The notes: generated by a model from the letters alone, not told the origin. A DNA stretch of 13,785 nt from an uncultured Alistipes sp. (GCA_900552955.1 USBO01000042.1:1-13785); one strand, 5' to 3'; positions 1 to 7,352 are shown, counted from the stretch's first letter. Translations and numbers: made by a program.

Positions 1-488
1 CGGTGGACCCTTATTATCTGATCCAGAAAGCGCAGGTATACGGCGTGCTGCCGCGGATCATGCACTCGTCCAGAAGGCTGAACGACGGCATGGGAGACTA
101 TGTGGCGCAACAGACGATCAAGTGCATGAACAAGAAGGGGGTGATGGTCAAAGATGCGCGCATCCTGATTCTGGGCATCACGTTCAAGGAGAACTGCCCC
201 GACATCCGCAATACGAAGGTCGTCGATATTTGCCATACGCTGCAGGAATACACCCCGAATATCACCGTCTACGATCCTTGGGCGGATGCGGATGCCGTCC
301 GGCGAGAGTACGGAATCGGGGTGACGAACTCGCAGCCGGAAGAGCGGAGTTTCGATGCGGTCGTACTGGCTGTTTCGCACAGGGAATTCGAGAATCTGGA
401 TGTCAGATCGTTGCTTGCATCCGACAACGGCGTGGTTTACGATGTCAAGGGGGTATTGCCTCGCGCTGTGGTCGACGGAAGATTGTGA
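1..488 (+). CDS. UDP-N-acetylhexosamine (nucleotide sugar) dehydrogenase, 3' part
   Basis: C-terminal part of a UDP-glucose/GDP-mannose dehydrogenase family enzyme. It is closest in pattern to the TviB/WbpA/VipA branch, which oxidises UDP-GlcNAc or UDP-GalNAc to the uronic acid with NAD+. The 5' part lies outside the window; the first full codon is at base 3. Visible parts are the end of the central domain (VDPYYL, then RRLNDGMGDYVA) and the C-terminal UDP-binding domain, with the family motif ITFKENCPDIRNTKVVDI and the segment VYDPWAD. The NAD-binding domain and catalytic Cys are upstream, so substrate choice cannot be judged; VDPYYL and FKENCPDIRNT favour N-acetylhexosamine over plain UDP-glucose. 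It ends with TGA 5 bp before the glycosyltransferase gene, consistent with one transcript supplying an uronic acid sugar nucleotide for surface polysaccharide. Confidence 0.9.
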   Translation, partial: VDPYYLIQKAQVYGVLPRIMHSSRRLNDGMGDYVAQQTIKCMNKKGVMVKDARILILGITFKENCPDIRNTKVVDICHTLQEYTPNITVYDPWADADAVRREYGIGVTNSQPEERSFDAVVLAVSHREFENLDVRSLLASDNGVVYDVKGVLPRAVVDGRL

Positions 489-493
489 GAGGT

Positions 494-1516
494 ATGCTAT
501 CGGTCGTCTGTCCCATCTATAACGAGGAGCGGTATATCCGTTCCTGCATCGAGTCGATTCTCTCGCAGGATTATCCGCGGGAGGGGTTGGAGGTGCTCTT
601 CGTCGACGGCATGAGCACCGACCGCACACGGGAGATCGTGGCGGAGTATGCCTGTCGCTATCCGTTCATCCGGCTGATCGACAATCCCCGCAAGATCGTA
701 CCCTGTGCCATGAACATCGGCATTCGCGCTTCACGGGGAGAGGTCATCGTTCGGCTGGATGCCCATGCGATTTTTCCGACGAACTATTTTTCGGAGTTGG
801 TTCGTAGCCTGGACGAGTTGAAGGCCGATAATGTCGGAGGCGTTTGCCTGACCTTACCCATGAACGACACTCCGGTCTGTCGGGGGATTGCAAATGTCCT
901 GAGCAGCGGTTTCGGAGTGGGAAATTCCGGTACGGCCATCATCAAGATGCTGATGACCGCCGGAGCCAGAGACATCATCGCGGTCGATACGGTTCCGTTC
1001 GGATGTTTCCGGCGCGATATTTTCGACCGCATCGGCTATTTCGACGAGGAGCTTACGCGAAATCAGGATGATGAATTCAACGGAAGAATCGTCAAGAACG
1101 GAGGCAAAATCTATCTGCTGCCGCATCTGGCAATAAAGTATTATGCGCGCGACAGCATCCGGAAGGTCTGGAAAATGTATTACCAGTACGGTCTCTTCAA
1201 GCCGCTGGTCAATAAGAAACTTGGCCGGCCGGCCACGATCCGGCAGTTCTTCCCTCCTTGTTTTGTCCTGGGTGTCGTCCTGGGCCCTGTTTTAGGCTTC
1301 CTCTCGCCCTGGTTCTGGATTGCGTACCTTGCCGTGATTCTATGCTATTTTGCTTTGGCAACCGGCTTTTCGCTGCGTTATTCGAAGAAATGGAAAGACG
1401 TTCTTTTGCAGGATTGCATCTATTTTGTGGTGCATTTTAGTTACGGGGCAGGTTATTTGGCGGGCCTGATGAAGTTGCTTTTCAGACGCCCGTTCCACGT
1501 ACAAGTAAATCGTTGA
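494..1516 (+). CDS. Glycosyltransferase family 2, ExoA-like, membrane-anchored
   Basis: 340-residue inverting GT-A glycosyltransferase resembling the succinoglycan ExoA subgroup. It should transfer a sugar from a nucleotide donor to a lipid-linked acceptor on the inner face of the cytoplasmic membrane. The N-terminal fold starts at once (VVCPIYNEE, residues 4-12), followed by VDGMSTDRTREI (37-48), the metal/donor motif RLDAHA (87-92, DxH type), VDTVPFGCFRRD (164-175) and the likely acceptor/base motif NQDDEFNGR (190-198). Hydrophobic segments near 253-292 and 304-330 anchor the C-terminus. I chose ATG at 494 because the fold begins directly after it; an in-frame GTG at 485 overlaps the upstream gene and adds only three residues. 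Donor and linkage cannot be read from the sequence. Its base composition is lower in GC than the genes after it. Confidence 0.9.
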   Translation: MLSVVCPIYNEERYIRSCIESILSQDYPREGLEVLFVDGMSTDRTREIVAEYACRYPFIRLIDNPRKIVPCAMNIGIRASRGEVIVRLDAHAIFPTNYFSELVRSLDELKADNVGGVCLTLPMNDTPVCRGIANVLSSGFGVGNSGTAIIKMLMTAGARDIIAVDTVPFGCFRRDIFDRIGYFDEELTRNQDDEFNGRIVKNGGKIYLLPHLAIKYYARDSIRKVWKMYYQYGLFKPLVNKKLGRPATIRQFFPPCFVLGVVLGPVLGFLSPWFWIAYLAVILCYFALATGFSLRYSKKWKDVLLQDCIYFVVHFSYGAGYLAGLMKLLFRRPFHVQVNR

Positions 1517-1533
1517 ATCGTTCATTTCTCCCT

Positions 1534-2733
1534 ATGAAGAAAAACATTCCTTTTTCGCCTCCCGATATCACGGAGGCCGAGATCGCTGAAGTCGCCGAGG
1601 CGCTTCGTTCGGGGTGGATCACGACGGGACCCCGCACCAAGGAGTTCGAACGCCGTATCGCCCGCCATTGCGGCACCGGCAAAGCCGTCTGCCTGAATTC
1701 GGCGACGGCCTGCATGGAGTTGGCGCTGCGTCAACTGGGCATCGGCCCGGGTGATGAGGTCATCACCACGGCCTACACCTATACGGCCTCGGCGAGTGTC
1801 GTCTGCCACGTCGGCGCCAGGGTCGTGCTGGTCGATACCGCTCCCGATTCGTTCGAGATGGACTACGACCGCTTGGCCGATGCCATCACCGAACGGACGA
1901 AGGCCGTCATTCCGGTCGATCTGGGCGGTGTCGTCTGCAATTACGACAGGATTTACGCTGCCGTCGAGTCGAAACGATCGCTCTTTCGTCCGGCGAACGA
2001 GCTTCAGGAGGCGTTCGGCCGCGTGATCGTGCTGGCCGATGCCGCGCATGCGTTCGGTGCTCAGCGACACGGCTTGCGGTGCGGCGCGATCGCCGATTTC
2101 ACGTCGTTTTCGTTCCATGCCGTCAAGAATCTGACGACGGCCGAGGGCGGCGCTCTGACGTGGCGCCCGATCGCCGGCGTCGACGACGAATGGCTGTACA
2201 AACAGTTTCAACTGCTGTCGCTGCACGGTCAGAGCAAGGATGCGCTTGCCAAGACGCAGCTCGGCGCTTGGGAGTACGACATCGTTTCACCGGCCTACAA
2301 GTGCAACATGACCGACATCATGGCGGCAATCGGACTGGCGCAGCTGGAACGTTATCCCGCGATGCTGGAGCGCCGCCGGCAGCTCATCGGGCGTTACGAC
2401 GAGGCGCTGGCCGGCCGCGGGGTGCAGGTGCTCGACCACTACGGTGCGGATCACGCGTCGAGCGGCCACCTCTATCTGGTGCGGCTGCTCGGGCGCGATG
2501 TCGCCGAGCGCAACGACGCGATCGTCCGCATGGCCGAGCGGGGCATCGCCTGCAACGTCCACTACAAGCCGCTGCCGATGATGACGGCCTACAAGGCGCT
2601 CGGATTCGACATTGCCGATTATCCCAACGCCTACGGCCAGTATCGCAACGAGGTGACGCTTCCGCTGCACACGTGCCTTTCGGACGAGGACGCAGCGTAT
2701 GTGATCTCGAATTTCGTGGATGTGATCTCTTAA
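1534..2733 (+). CDS. DegT/DnrJ/EryC1/StrS family PLP-dependent sugar aminotransferase
   Basis: 399-residue type I-fold aminotransferase. The family moves an amino group, usually from glutamate, to a keto-sugar nucleotide (for example 4-keto-6-deoxy or 3-keto sugars) for polysaccharide synthesis in the cytosol. The N-terminus MKKNIPFSPPDIT is typical. Visible motifs are the substrate/PLP phosphate region NSATACMELAL (55-65), GDEVITTAYTYTASA (73-87), the PLP-ring Asp in LADAAHAFGA (D169) and the Schiff-base Lys in SFHAVKNLTTAEGG (K198). ATG 1534 is preferred over the in-frame TTG at 1513, which would overlap the glycosyltransferase stop. Length matches the family. It lies 17 bp after the glycosyltransferase and 13 bp before the phosphoglycosyl transferase, so it probably makes the amino sugar used by one of them. 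The exact product (PglE-, PseC- or WbpE-like) cannot be assigned. Confidence 0.93.
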   Translation: MKKNIPFSPPDITEAEIAEVAEALRSGWITTGPRTKEFERRIARHCGTGKAVCLNSATACMELALRQLGIGPGDEVITTAYTYTASASVVCHVGARVVLVDTAPDSFEMDYDRLADAITERTKAVIPVDLGGVVCNYDRIYAAVESKRSLFRPANELQEAFGRVIVLADAAHAFGAQRHGLRCGAIADFTSFSFHAVKNLTTAEGGALTWRPIAGVDDEWLYKQFQLLSLHGQSKDALAKTQLGAWEYDIVSPAYKCNMTDIMAAIGLAQLERYPAMLERRRQLIGRYDEALAGRGVQVLDHYGADHASSGHLYLVRLLGRDVAERNDAIVRMAERGIACNVHYKPLPMMTAYKALGFDIADYPNAYGQYRNEVTLPLHTCLSDEDAAYVISNFVDVIS

Positions 2734-2746
2734 CACGCGCTTTCCG

Positions 2747-3337
2747 TTGAAACGTCTTTTCGATCTGCTGGCCAGCGCCGCCGGCCTGCTCGTGCTGAGC
2801 CCGCTGTTCCTGCTGCTCGCCCTCTGGGTCAAATCGGACTCTCCGGGGCCGGTCTTCTATCGGCAGACGCGCGTCGGGCGCGGCAATCGGGATTTCCGGT
2901 TGTTCAAGTTCCGCTCGATGCGGGTCGGAGCCGACAAAAAGGGGCTCATCACCGTCGGCGGCCGCGATCCGCGCGTCACGCGGTCGGGGTACTGCATCCG
3001 CAAATACAAGCTCGACGAACTGCCTCAGCTCATCAACGTCTTTCTCGGCGATATGAGCCTCGTCGGGCCGCGCCCCGAGGTGCGCAAATATGTGGAACTG
3101 TACACGCCCGAGCAGATGCGCGTTCTGGACGTCCGTCCCGGGATCACCGACCCCGCCTCGATTCGTTACCGCAACGAGAACGAGTTGCTGGCGGCGAGCG
3201 ACGACCCCGAGCGCTTCTACCGCGAAACGATCATGCAGGACAAGCTGCGGATCAACCTCGAGTATGTGGCCGAGCGTTCGTTTTTCTATGATTTAAAACT
3301 GATATTCAAAACGTTTTGGACGATCATCGCCGAATAA
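2747..3337 (+). CDS. Small phosphoglycosyl transferase (PglC-type bacterial sugar transferase)
   Basis: 196-residue monotopic phosphoglycosyl transferase. It moves a sugar-1-phosphate from a UDP-sugar to undecaprenyl phosphate, the first membrane step of glycan assembly. Residues 1-29 form a hydrophobic re-entrant helix with the Ser-Pro break at 18-19 that marks the family. Then come PVFYRQTRVG (35-44), FKFRSMRVGA (53-62), the catalytic Asp-Glu pair in KLDELPQLINV (D90, E91), GDMSLVGPRPE (101-111) and RPGITDPASIRYR (130-142). It has only the catalytic core, like PglC, and lacks the multi-helix N-terminal region of WcaJ/WbaP. The start must be TTG at 2747: the family opens with a K-R-L-F-D-like sequence and there is no ATG upstream. 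It lies 13 bp after the aminotransferase stop and overlaps the next gene by 22 bp. Confidence 0.95.
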   Translation: MKRLFDLLASAAGLLVLSPLFLLLALWVKSDSPGPVFYRQTRVGRGNRDFRLFKFRSMRVGADKKGLITVGGRDPRVTRSGYCIRKYKLDELPQLINVFLGDMSLVGPRPEVRKYVELYTPEQMRVLDVRPGITDPASIRYRNENELLAASDDPERFYRETIMQDKLRINLEYVAERSFFYDLKLIFKTFWTIIAE

Positions 3338-4410
3338 GGTCCGCATCGGAGGTGTTGTTTCCGCTGCTCTGCATCGGTCTGGGGACGCGCAATGCCGCCT
3401 CGGCTGCGTCTGTGCGGCTGCCCGATGCGCAGTGGAGCGAGGTGTACCGCCTTGCCGCCGGGCAGGGCCTCCTCGCGGTGGTGTGGGACGGGGTGCGGCA
3501 GTTGCCGCCCGAGGCGCAGCCGCCGCGCGAGCTGCGGCTCCGCTGGGCCTATAACGTCGAGCGCATCGAGCGGCGCTATGCGCAGCAGCGTTGCCGGGCG
3601 GCGGAGCTGGCCGGTCTCTTCGCCGATGAGGGAATCCGCACCGTCGTGCTGAAGGGGCTCGCCGTCAGTCGGTTGTATCCTGTTCCCGAGCATCGTCCCT
3701 GCGGCGATCTGGACTGCTTCCTTTGCGGCGACTACGAGCGAGGCAACCGCGTGGCCGAAGCGTCCGGCGCCGAGGTGAAGCGTGATTTCTACAAACACTC
3801 CCACATCGTGTTCCGCGGGCTCACGGTCGAGAACCATCGCTTCTGCACGGCCGTGCGCGGAAGCCGTCGGGCCAGGGAGCTCGAACGACTGTTGCAGCGG
3901 CTGCTGGCGGAGCTGCCGCTGGAGACGATCGACGATACGGCGTTGTTCGCTCCGCCGGCCGAGTTCAACGCGCTGTTTCTGATCCGGCACGCGCTGTCGC
4001 ATTTCCTGACCGAGGGTGTCTCCCTGCGTCACCTGTGCGACTGGGCGGTTTTCATCGAACGGGAGGGGTCGCAGGTCGACTGGACGGCCTTCCGTGAGGT
4101 GACGGCCGCGCACGGGCTGCTGCGATTCGCCGAGATTCTCTCCGATCTGTCGGTTCGCTATCTGGGCGTCGCGCGGAATCCGCTGCCGGCCGATGTGACG
4201 GCTGTGTCCGACCGGGTGCTGAGGAGCGTCCTGTTTGAGCGGCGGCACCTGAATGATTCGGCGGGCGGCGTCTGGTCGAAGCGGCTGCGGCTCCTCGGGA
4301 ACGTCTGCCGCGACCGATGGAAATACCGCGACGTCCACGAGCGGAGTTTCCTGCTCGAACTGGCCCGCTTCCCGTTGGGCTATCTCTTCGACCGCAATCC
4401 GCGACTGTAA
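3316..4410 (+). CDS. Nucleotidyltransferase family protein (NTP_transf_5-like), function unknown
   Basis: About 364 residues. The central motif LKGLAVSRLYP (112-122) followed by RPCGDLDCFL (127-136) is the hallmark of the NTP_transf_5 group in the polymerase-beta-like nucleotidyltransferase superfamily: D131 and D133 form the DxD metal pair, and KG (113-114) precedes them. The rest is helical and rich in Arg and Leu, without a signal peptide or membrane helix. Members often sit in capsule, O-antigen or exopolysaccharide clusters, but I know of no established reaction; transfer of a nucleotide to a sugar or protein is only a guess. The start is uncertain: TTG 3316 overlaps the upstream gene by 22 bp, and GTG 3352 (directly behind GGAG) would remove 12 residues. 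Both keep the first helix. It is the last gene before the operon terminator. Confidence 0.8.
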   Translation: MDDHRRIRSASEVLFPLLCIGLGTRNAASAASVRLPDAQWSEVYRLAAGQGLLAVVWDGVRQLPPEAQPPRELRLRWAYNVERIERRYAQQRCRAAELAGLFADEGIRTVVLKGLAVSRLYPVPEHRPCGDLDCFLCGDYERGNRVAEASGAEVKRDFYKHSHIVFRGLTVENHRFCTAVRGSRRARELERLLQRLLAELPLETIDDTALFAPPAEFNALFLIRHALSHFLTEGVSLRHLCDWAVFIEREGSQVDWTAFREVTAAHGLLRFAEILSDLSVRYLGVARNPLPADVTAVSDRVLRSVLFERRHLNDSAGGVWSKRLRLLGNVCRDRWKYRDVHERSFLLELARFPLGYLFDRNPRL

Positions 4411-4429
4411 CGTCGCCGGCAAACCTCGG

Positions 4430-4467
4430 AACGCAGAGCTCCTATAGAAGGAGCTCTGCGTTTTTTT
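4430..4467 (+). terminator. Intrinsic terminator of the polysaccharide operon
   Basis: Perfect 12-bp stem CGCAGAGCTCCT (4432-4443) with its complement at 4449-4460, loop ATAGA, two more A-T pairs at the base and seven T at 4461-4467. It begins 20 bp after the nucleotidyltransferase stop and closes the polysaccharide operon before the unrelated membrane-protein gene. Confidence 0.95.
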
Positions 4468-4523
4468 GCGGCGTCGGCGCGGCACACTCCTTGCGCAGGG
4501 GCGGGGATAAACGCGATCGGAGG

Positions 4524-5564
4524 ATGAGAAGTATCAAGGAACAATACTGGCGTTATTCGCTTTTCGTCATCATTCTGGTGCTGGGCGTGCTGATCCTCAT
4601 CGAGCTGATGCCCTACATCGGCGGGTTGCTCGGGGCCATGACGATCTATGTGCTGCTCCGGCAGCAGATGCGCTATCTGACGGTTCACCGCAAGTGGCGG
4701 CGCAGCCTGGCTGCGTCGCTGCTGCTGGTCGAGGCTGTCGTCTTTTTCCTGATTCCGCTCAGCGGCGTCGTGTGGATGTTCGTCAGCAAGGTGCAGGACT
4801 TCACGCTCGACCCGCAGATGCTCCTTACGCCCGTGCGGCGCATCGCCGAGCAGATCCATCAGAAGACGGGCTACAACCTGTGGCAGGAGGAGAACATTTC
4901 GTCGGCCGTCGCCCTGCTCACGCGGGTGGGGCAGGCCTTCCTGCAGGGAATCTTCAGCTTCGGCGTGAATATCGTCATGCTGCTGTTCATTCTCTATTTC
5001 ATGCTCATCGGCGGCACCCGCATGGAGAATTACTGCCGCACGCTCCTGCCGTTCAACGCCACCGTCGCGCGCAACGTGATGAGCGAGATCTATATGATCG
5101 TGCGCTCCAATGCGATCGGCATCCCGCTGATCGCCCTCGTTCAGGGGTCGATCGCCTATCTGGGCTATGTCATCTGCGGTGTCCCGAGCGCCCTGTTCTG
5201 GGGCGTCGTCACCTGCTTCGCCACGATCCTGCCCGTCATCGGCACGGGACTGGTGTGGGTGCCGCTGGCCGGCTATCTGGCGGTGGACGGAAGATGGGGC
5301 GCGGGCCTCGGGCTGCTGATCTACGGCGTTCTGGTCATCACGCAGTCCGACAACGTGATCCGCTTCGTGCTGCAGAAGAAGATGGCCGACACGCACCCCG
5401 TCGTGACGATCCTCGGCGTGCTCGTGGGGTTGCCGCTGTTCGGATTCATGGGCGTGATCTTCGGGCCGCTGATGCTGGCGATGTTCATCTTCTTCGTCCA
5501 TATCTTCAAACGCAAGTACCTCGAGGATGCCGAAACGTCGCATCTGTTCGTGCCCGACGAGTGA
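4524..5564 (+). CDS. AI-2E family transporter (PerM/TqsA-type membrane protein)
   Basis: 346-residue polytopic inner-membrane protein with about seven or eight hydrophobic segments (roughly 11-46 as two, 67-88, 142-162, 197-218, 222-254, 258-276, 293-330). The long soluble stretch at about 89-140 between early helices is typical of this family. The motifs ATILPVIGTGLVWVP (233-247) and LPLFGFMGVIFGPLMLA (303-319) correspond to the conserved C-terminal half of AI-2E/PerM proteins. Family members are linked to autoinducer-2 or small-molecule export, or to Na+/H+ antiport; the name should not be read as proof of quorum signalling here. ATG 4524 is chosen because GGAGG directly precedes it and the first helix follows. 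The reading frame is open further upstream, but that part runs through the terminator and the previous gene. It stands alone between two terminators. Confidence 0.9.
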   Translation: MRSIKEQYWRYSLFVIILVLGVLILIELMPYIGGLLGAMTIYVLLRQQMRYLTVHRKWRRSLAASLLLVEAVVFFLIPLSGVVWMFVSKVQDFTLDPQMLLTPVRRIAEQIHQKTGYNLWQEENISSAVALLTRVGQAFLQGIFSFGVNIVMLLFILYFMLIGGTRMENYCRTLLPFNATVARNVMSEIYMIVRSNAIGIPLIALVQGSIAYLGYVICGVPSALFWGVVTCFATILPVIGTGLVWVPLAGYLAVDGRWGAGLGLLIYGVLVITQSDNVIRFVLQKKMADTHPVVTILGVLVGLPLFGFMGVIFGPLMLAMFIFFVHIFKRKYLEDAETSHLFVPDE

Positions 5565-5579
5565 CCGTCATCCGTTCCG

Positions 5580-5620
5580 AAAAAGCATCGGGAGCCTTTT
5601 CGAGGCTCCCGATGCTTTTT
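5580..5620. terminator. Bidirectional intrinsic terminator between convergent genes
   Basis: A 17-bp perfect stem: five A then GCATCGGGAGCC at 5580-5596, loop TTTTCGA, complement 5604-5620. A run of T follows on the plus strand (5616-5621) and, because the stem begins with five A, a T run also follows on the minus strand. It lies 15 bp after the AI-2E gene stop and 16 bp beyond the stop of the minus-strand lipoprotein gene, so it can end both transcripts. Confidence 0.95.
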
Positions 5621-5636
5621 TCCGACGTGCGCGCGG

Positions 5637-7142
5637 TCACTCGCGGATGCAACGCACCGAGTAGGCATCGGCGCGTGCGCCTCCGCCGGCCGGCGAGGCG
5701 GTTATCATTTCGCTGCCCGCCTGGTTCTTGATCTGGAACGAGAGTACCGAGTAGGCACCTCCCCGGAACATGTCGCCCGGGTAGGGTGCATTGCCCCAGT
5801 ACGATCCCCACAGACCGCTCATGCTGCCCATCAGCATGGCGTACGAGCCGTCGTAGCGGGCCGCAGCGGCGAAGTAAGAGGGCGCGCTGTCGCCCAGGTT
5901 GAACGTCCAGCCGTGGTTGTAATCCTCCAGCGATTTCACGCCGTCGCCGTTGGTGTCGGCGATGTCGAATTCTTCGACCACCCACGCGTAACCGCCCGAT
6001 GCGGTGAACGTGCGGAATACATCGGCGGGCGGTACGCGCCACCCCACGGGGCAGGGGTCGTAGAAGGACTTGACGCCCTTGTTTACGAATTCGTTGGTCT
6101 CGCTGCGCTCGGCGCCTTTGGGGTTGCCCCACAGCGCGTCGTTGCTCTGCGCGGCCAGCAGCCAGTCGCGCGAGGTGCTGAACTGCGCGTAGTTGGAGAG
6201 ACAGATCGTCGGGTTGGCGATGGCGAATTCGAGGTTGTTGTCCGACGTGCTCGCCCACGACGAGTTGGTGATCCTGATCTCATGGTTTTCGGCGTCGTAG
6301 ATCGGCGCTCCGACGGTCTCGGTCGTACCCGTCAGCGTCGGGGCCGCGGGGAACGGATCCTTGCGGCCCCATTGGTAGAGCAGTCCGTAGCTGCCGACGT
6401 CGGCCGTCTTGTTGCCCATCGCACCGAGGTTCATGTTCATCACCTCGTAGCCGGTCTTCGATGCGATGCCCGCCACCTCGTTCTCGGGATACCAGATGTG
6501 CCAGCTCCACTGGATCGCACCGTCCCTGAGGGCGATTACGGCGTTGCCCGGGCCGGCGATGCGGAAGCTGATGCGGCCGTCGGCCAGCGCGACCTCCGTG
6601 ATGAGATTCGGAGCGCTCTGCCATACGACGCCGGCGCTCGTGCCTGCGAGAGCGGTGGGGGCTGCGAGCCCTTCGGTCGTGGCGCCGTTGCCGCGCACCG
6701 TGGCGTCGAACCCGTATTTGCCCGCTGCTGCGACCAGATAGCAATTGGCGGTTCCCTCCCCGCTCAGGTCGGCGATCTTCTCCGCGCCGGCCTCCTGCTC
6801 CACCTGCAATTTCCGGCTGATGGAGCGGTCGCCCGTCGAGGCGGTCACGGTCACGACGGCGATGGGCATCGGCTCCGTCGTCTCATTGGGTGCGGCCATG
6901 ATCGTGAATTTGCCTTTCTGCATCGTCACCTTGCACCACGTCCGGTCCGATTCGGCCTTCCATGCCTCCATGTTGGTCGTGACGGCGATCTCCGTGTCGC
7001 CGCCTCCGGCTGCGAAGACGATCGGGGCGTCGGGCGTCAGCGTCAGTTCGGGATCGGGAACTCGTTCGGGAGTGTCGTCGTCGGAACATCCCGTCAGGCA
7101 CACGCTGAGTGCACACACCCACAGCAGCAACAGTTTTTTCAT
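5637..7142 (-). CDS. Surface lipoprotein with BACON-like and FISUMP-like domains
   Basis: 501 residues. Lipoprotein signal peptide with KK at 2-3, a hydrophobic core and lipobox LTGC (Cys19), then an acidic SDDD that in Bacteroidota often accompanies surface export. Residues about 32-117 read as a BACON-like Ig domain (WCKVTMQKGKFTI at 69-81, SRKLQVEQEAG at 109-119). TANCYLVAAAGKYGFDATVRG (131-151) is a linker motif recurrent in Bacteroidota lipoproteins. The C-terminal half resembles the Fibrobacter succinogenes major paralogous domain: QWSWHIWYP (211-219), VMNMNLGA (234-241), YQWGRKDPFP (256-265), FYDPCPVGWRVP (360-371) and the closing AYSVRCIRE. An EF-hand-like loop, DTNGDGVKSLED (396-407), suggests calcium binding. 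BACON domains are thought to bind glycans or protein partners; ligand and role here are unknown. It sits alone, converging on the AI-2E gene. Confidence 0.85.
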   Translation of the reverse strand: MKKLLLLWVCALSVCLTGCSDDDTPERVPDPELTLTPDAPIVFAAGGGDTEIAVTTNMEAWKAESDRTWCKVTMQKGKFTIMAAPNETTEPMPIAVVTVTASTGDRSISRKLQVEQEAGAEKIADLSGEGTANCYLVAAAGKYGFDATVRGNGATTEGLAAPTALAGTSAGVVWQSAPNLITEVALADGRISFRIAGPGNAVIALRDGAIQWSWHIWYPENEVAGIASKTGYEVMNMNLGAMGNKTADVGSYGLLYQWGRKDPFPAAPTLTGTTETVGAPIYDAENHEIRITNSSWASTSDNNLEFAIANPTICLSNYAQFSTSRDWLLAAQSNDALWGNPKGAERSETNEFVNKGVKSFYDPCPVGWRVPPADVFRTFTASGGYAWVVEEFDIADTNGDGVKSLEDYNHGWTFNLGDSAPSYFAAAARYDGSYAMLMGSMSGLWGSYWGNAPYPGDMFRGGAYSVLSFQIKNQAGSEMITASPAGGGARADAYSVRCIRE

Positions 7143-7245
7143 ACGCTTTTCATTTTTAGAGTTGAGATACTATCTTCCCGTTCCGCCTCCGTCGCTCGGA
7201 CAGCGTGCGAACCGTTCGTTTCATCGTATGTTTCACGGGCTGGCG

Positions 7246-7265
7246 CCCCGACTAACCTTTCGGGG
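7246..7265 (-). other. Hairpin at the likely 5' end of the lipoprotein mRNA
   Basis: CCCCGA (7246-7251) pairs with TCGGGG (7260-7265) around an 8-nt loop. It lies just downstream of the proposed -7 box, so it would sit at the very 5' end of the lipoprotein transcript, about 100 nt before the ATG. A 5'-terminal hairpin can protect mRNA; this is inference from position only. Confidence 0.35.
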
Positions 7266-7267
7266 AG

Positions 7268-7298
7268 CAAGATAGGATATTTTGCGCGAAAATCCAAA
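7268..7298 (-). promoter_or_regulatory. Possible promoter of the BACON/FISUMP lipoprotein gene
   Basis: On the minus strand TTTG (7295-7298) is followed after 20 bp by TATCTTGC (7267-7274). This resembles the Bacteroidota -33 TTTG and -7 TAnnTTTG boxes, but the -7 box matches only partly (one T short). The spacing is right, and start of transcription would be near 7260, giving a leader of about 115 nt. Confidence 0.4.
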
Positions 7299-7304
7299 CG
7301 CACA

Positions 7305-7352
7305 GCCCTGCAACGACCCGCCCGCAGGAACGGGTGTGGGTCGTTGCAGGGC
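7305..7352 (-). terminator. Long hairpin behind der, probable terminator
   Basis: Perfect 15-bp stem GCCCTGCAACGACCC (7305-7319) with its complement at 7338-7352; a smaller CCCG/CGGG stem (7321-7324 with 7331-7334) caps it. It lies 58 bp after the der stop codon. On the minus strand the downstream sequence is only mildly T-rich (GTTTGGATTTT), so it is not a textbook terminator and may instead protect the mRNA 3' end. Confidence 0.55.

Noticed and set aside
122..493. In-frame extension of the glycosyltransferase upstream to 122
   Set aside because: It overlaps the dehydrogenase in another frame and translates to a Gly/Arg/His-rich sequence unlike the family; the GT-A fold starts right after ATG 494.
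3286..4485. 399-codon minus-strand open frame opposite the nucleotidyltransferase
   Set aside because: It is an exact antisense shadow of a real gene in GC-rich DNA. It is rich in Arg, Gln and His, with no recognisable motif, and runs through the terminator hairpin.
4380..5543. 387-codon minus-strand open frame opposite the AI-2E gene
   Set aside because: Composition is dominated by His, Asp, Gln and Arg, the usual product of reading the antisense of a membrane protein; it has no fold or start signal.
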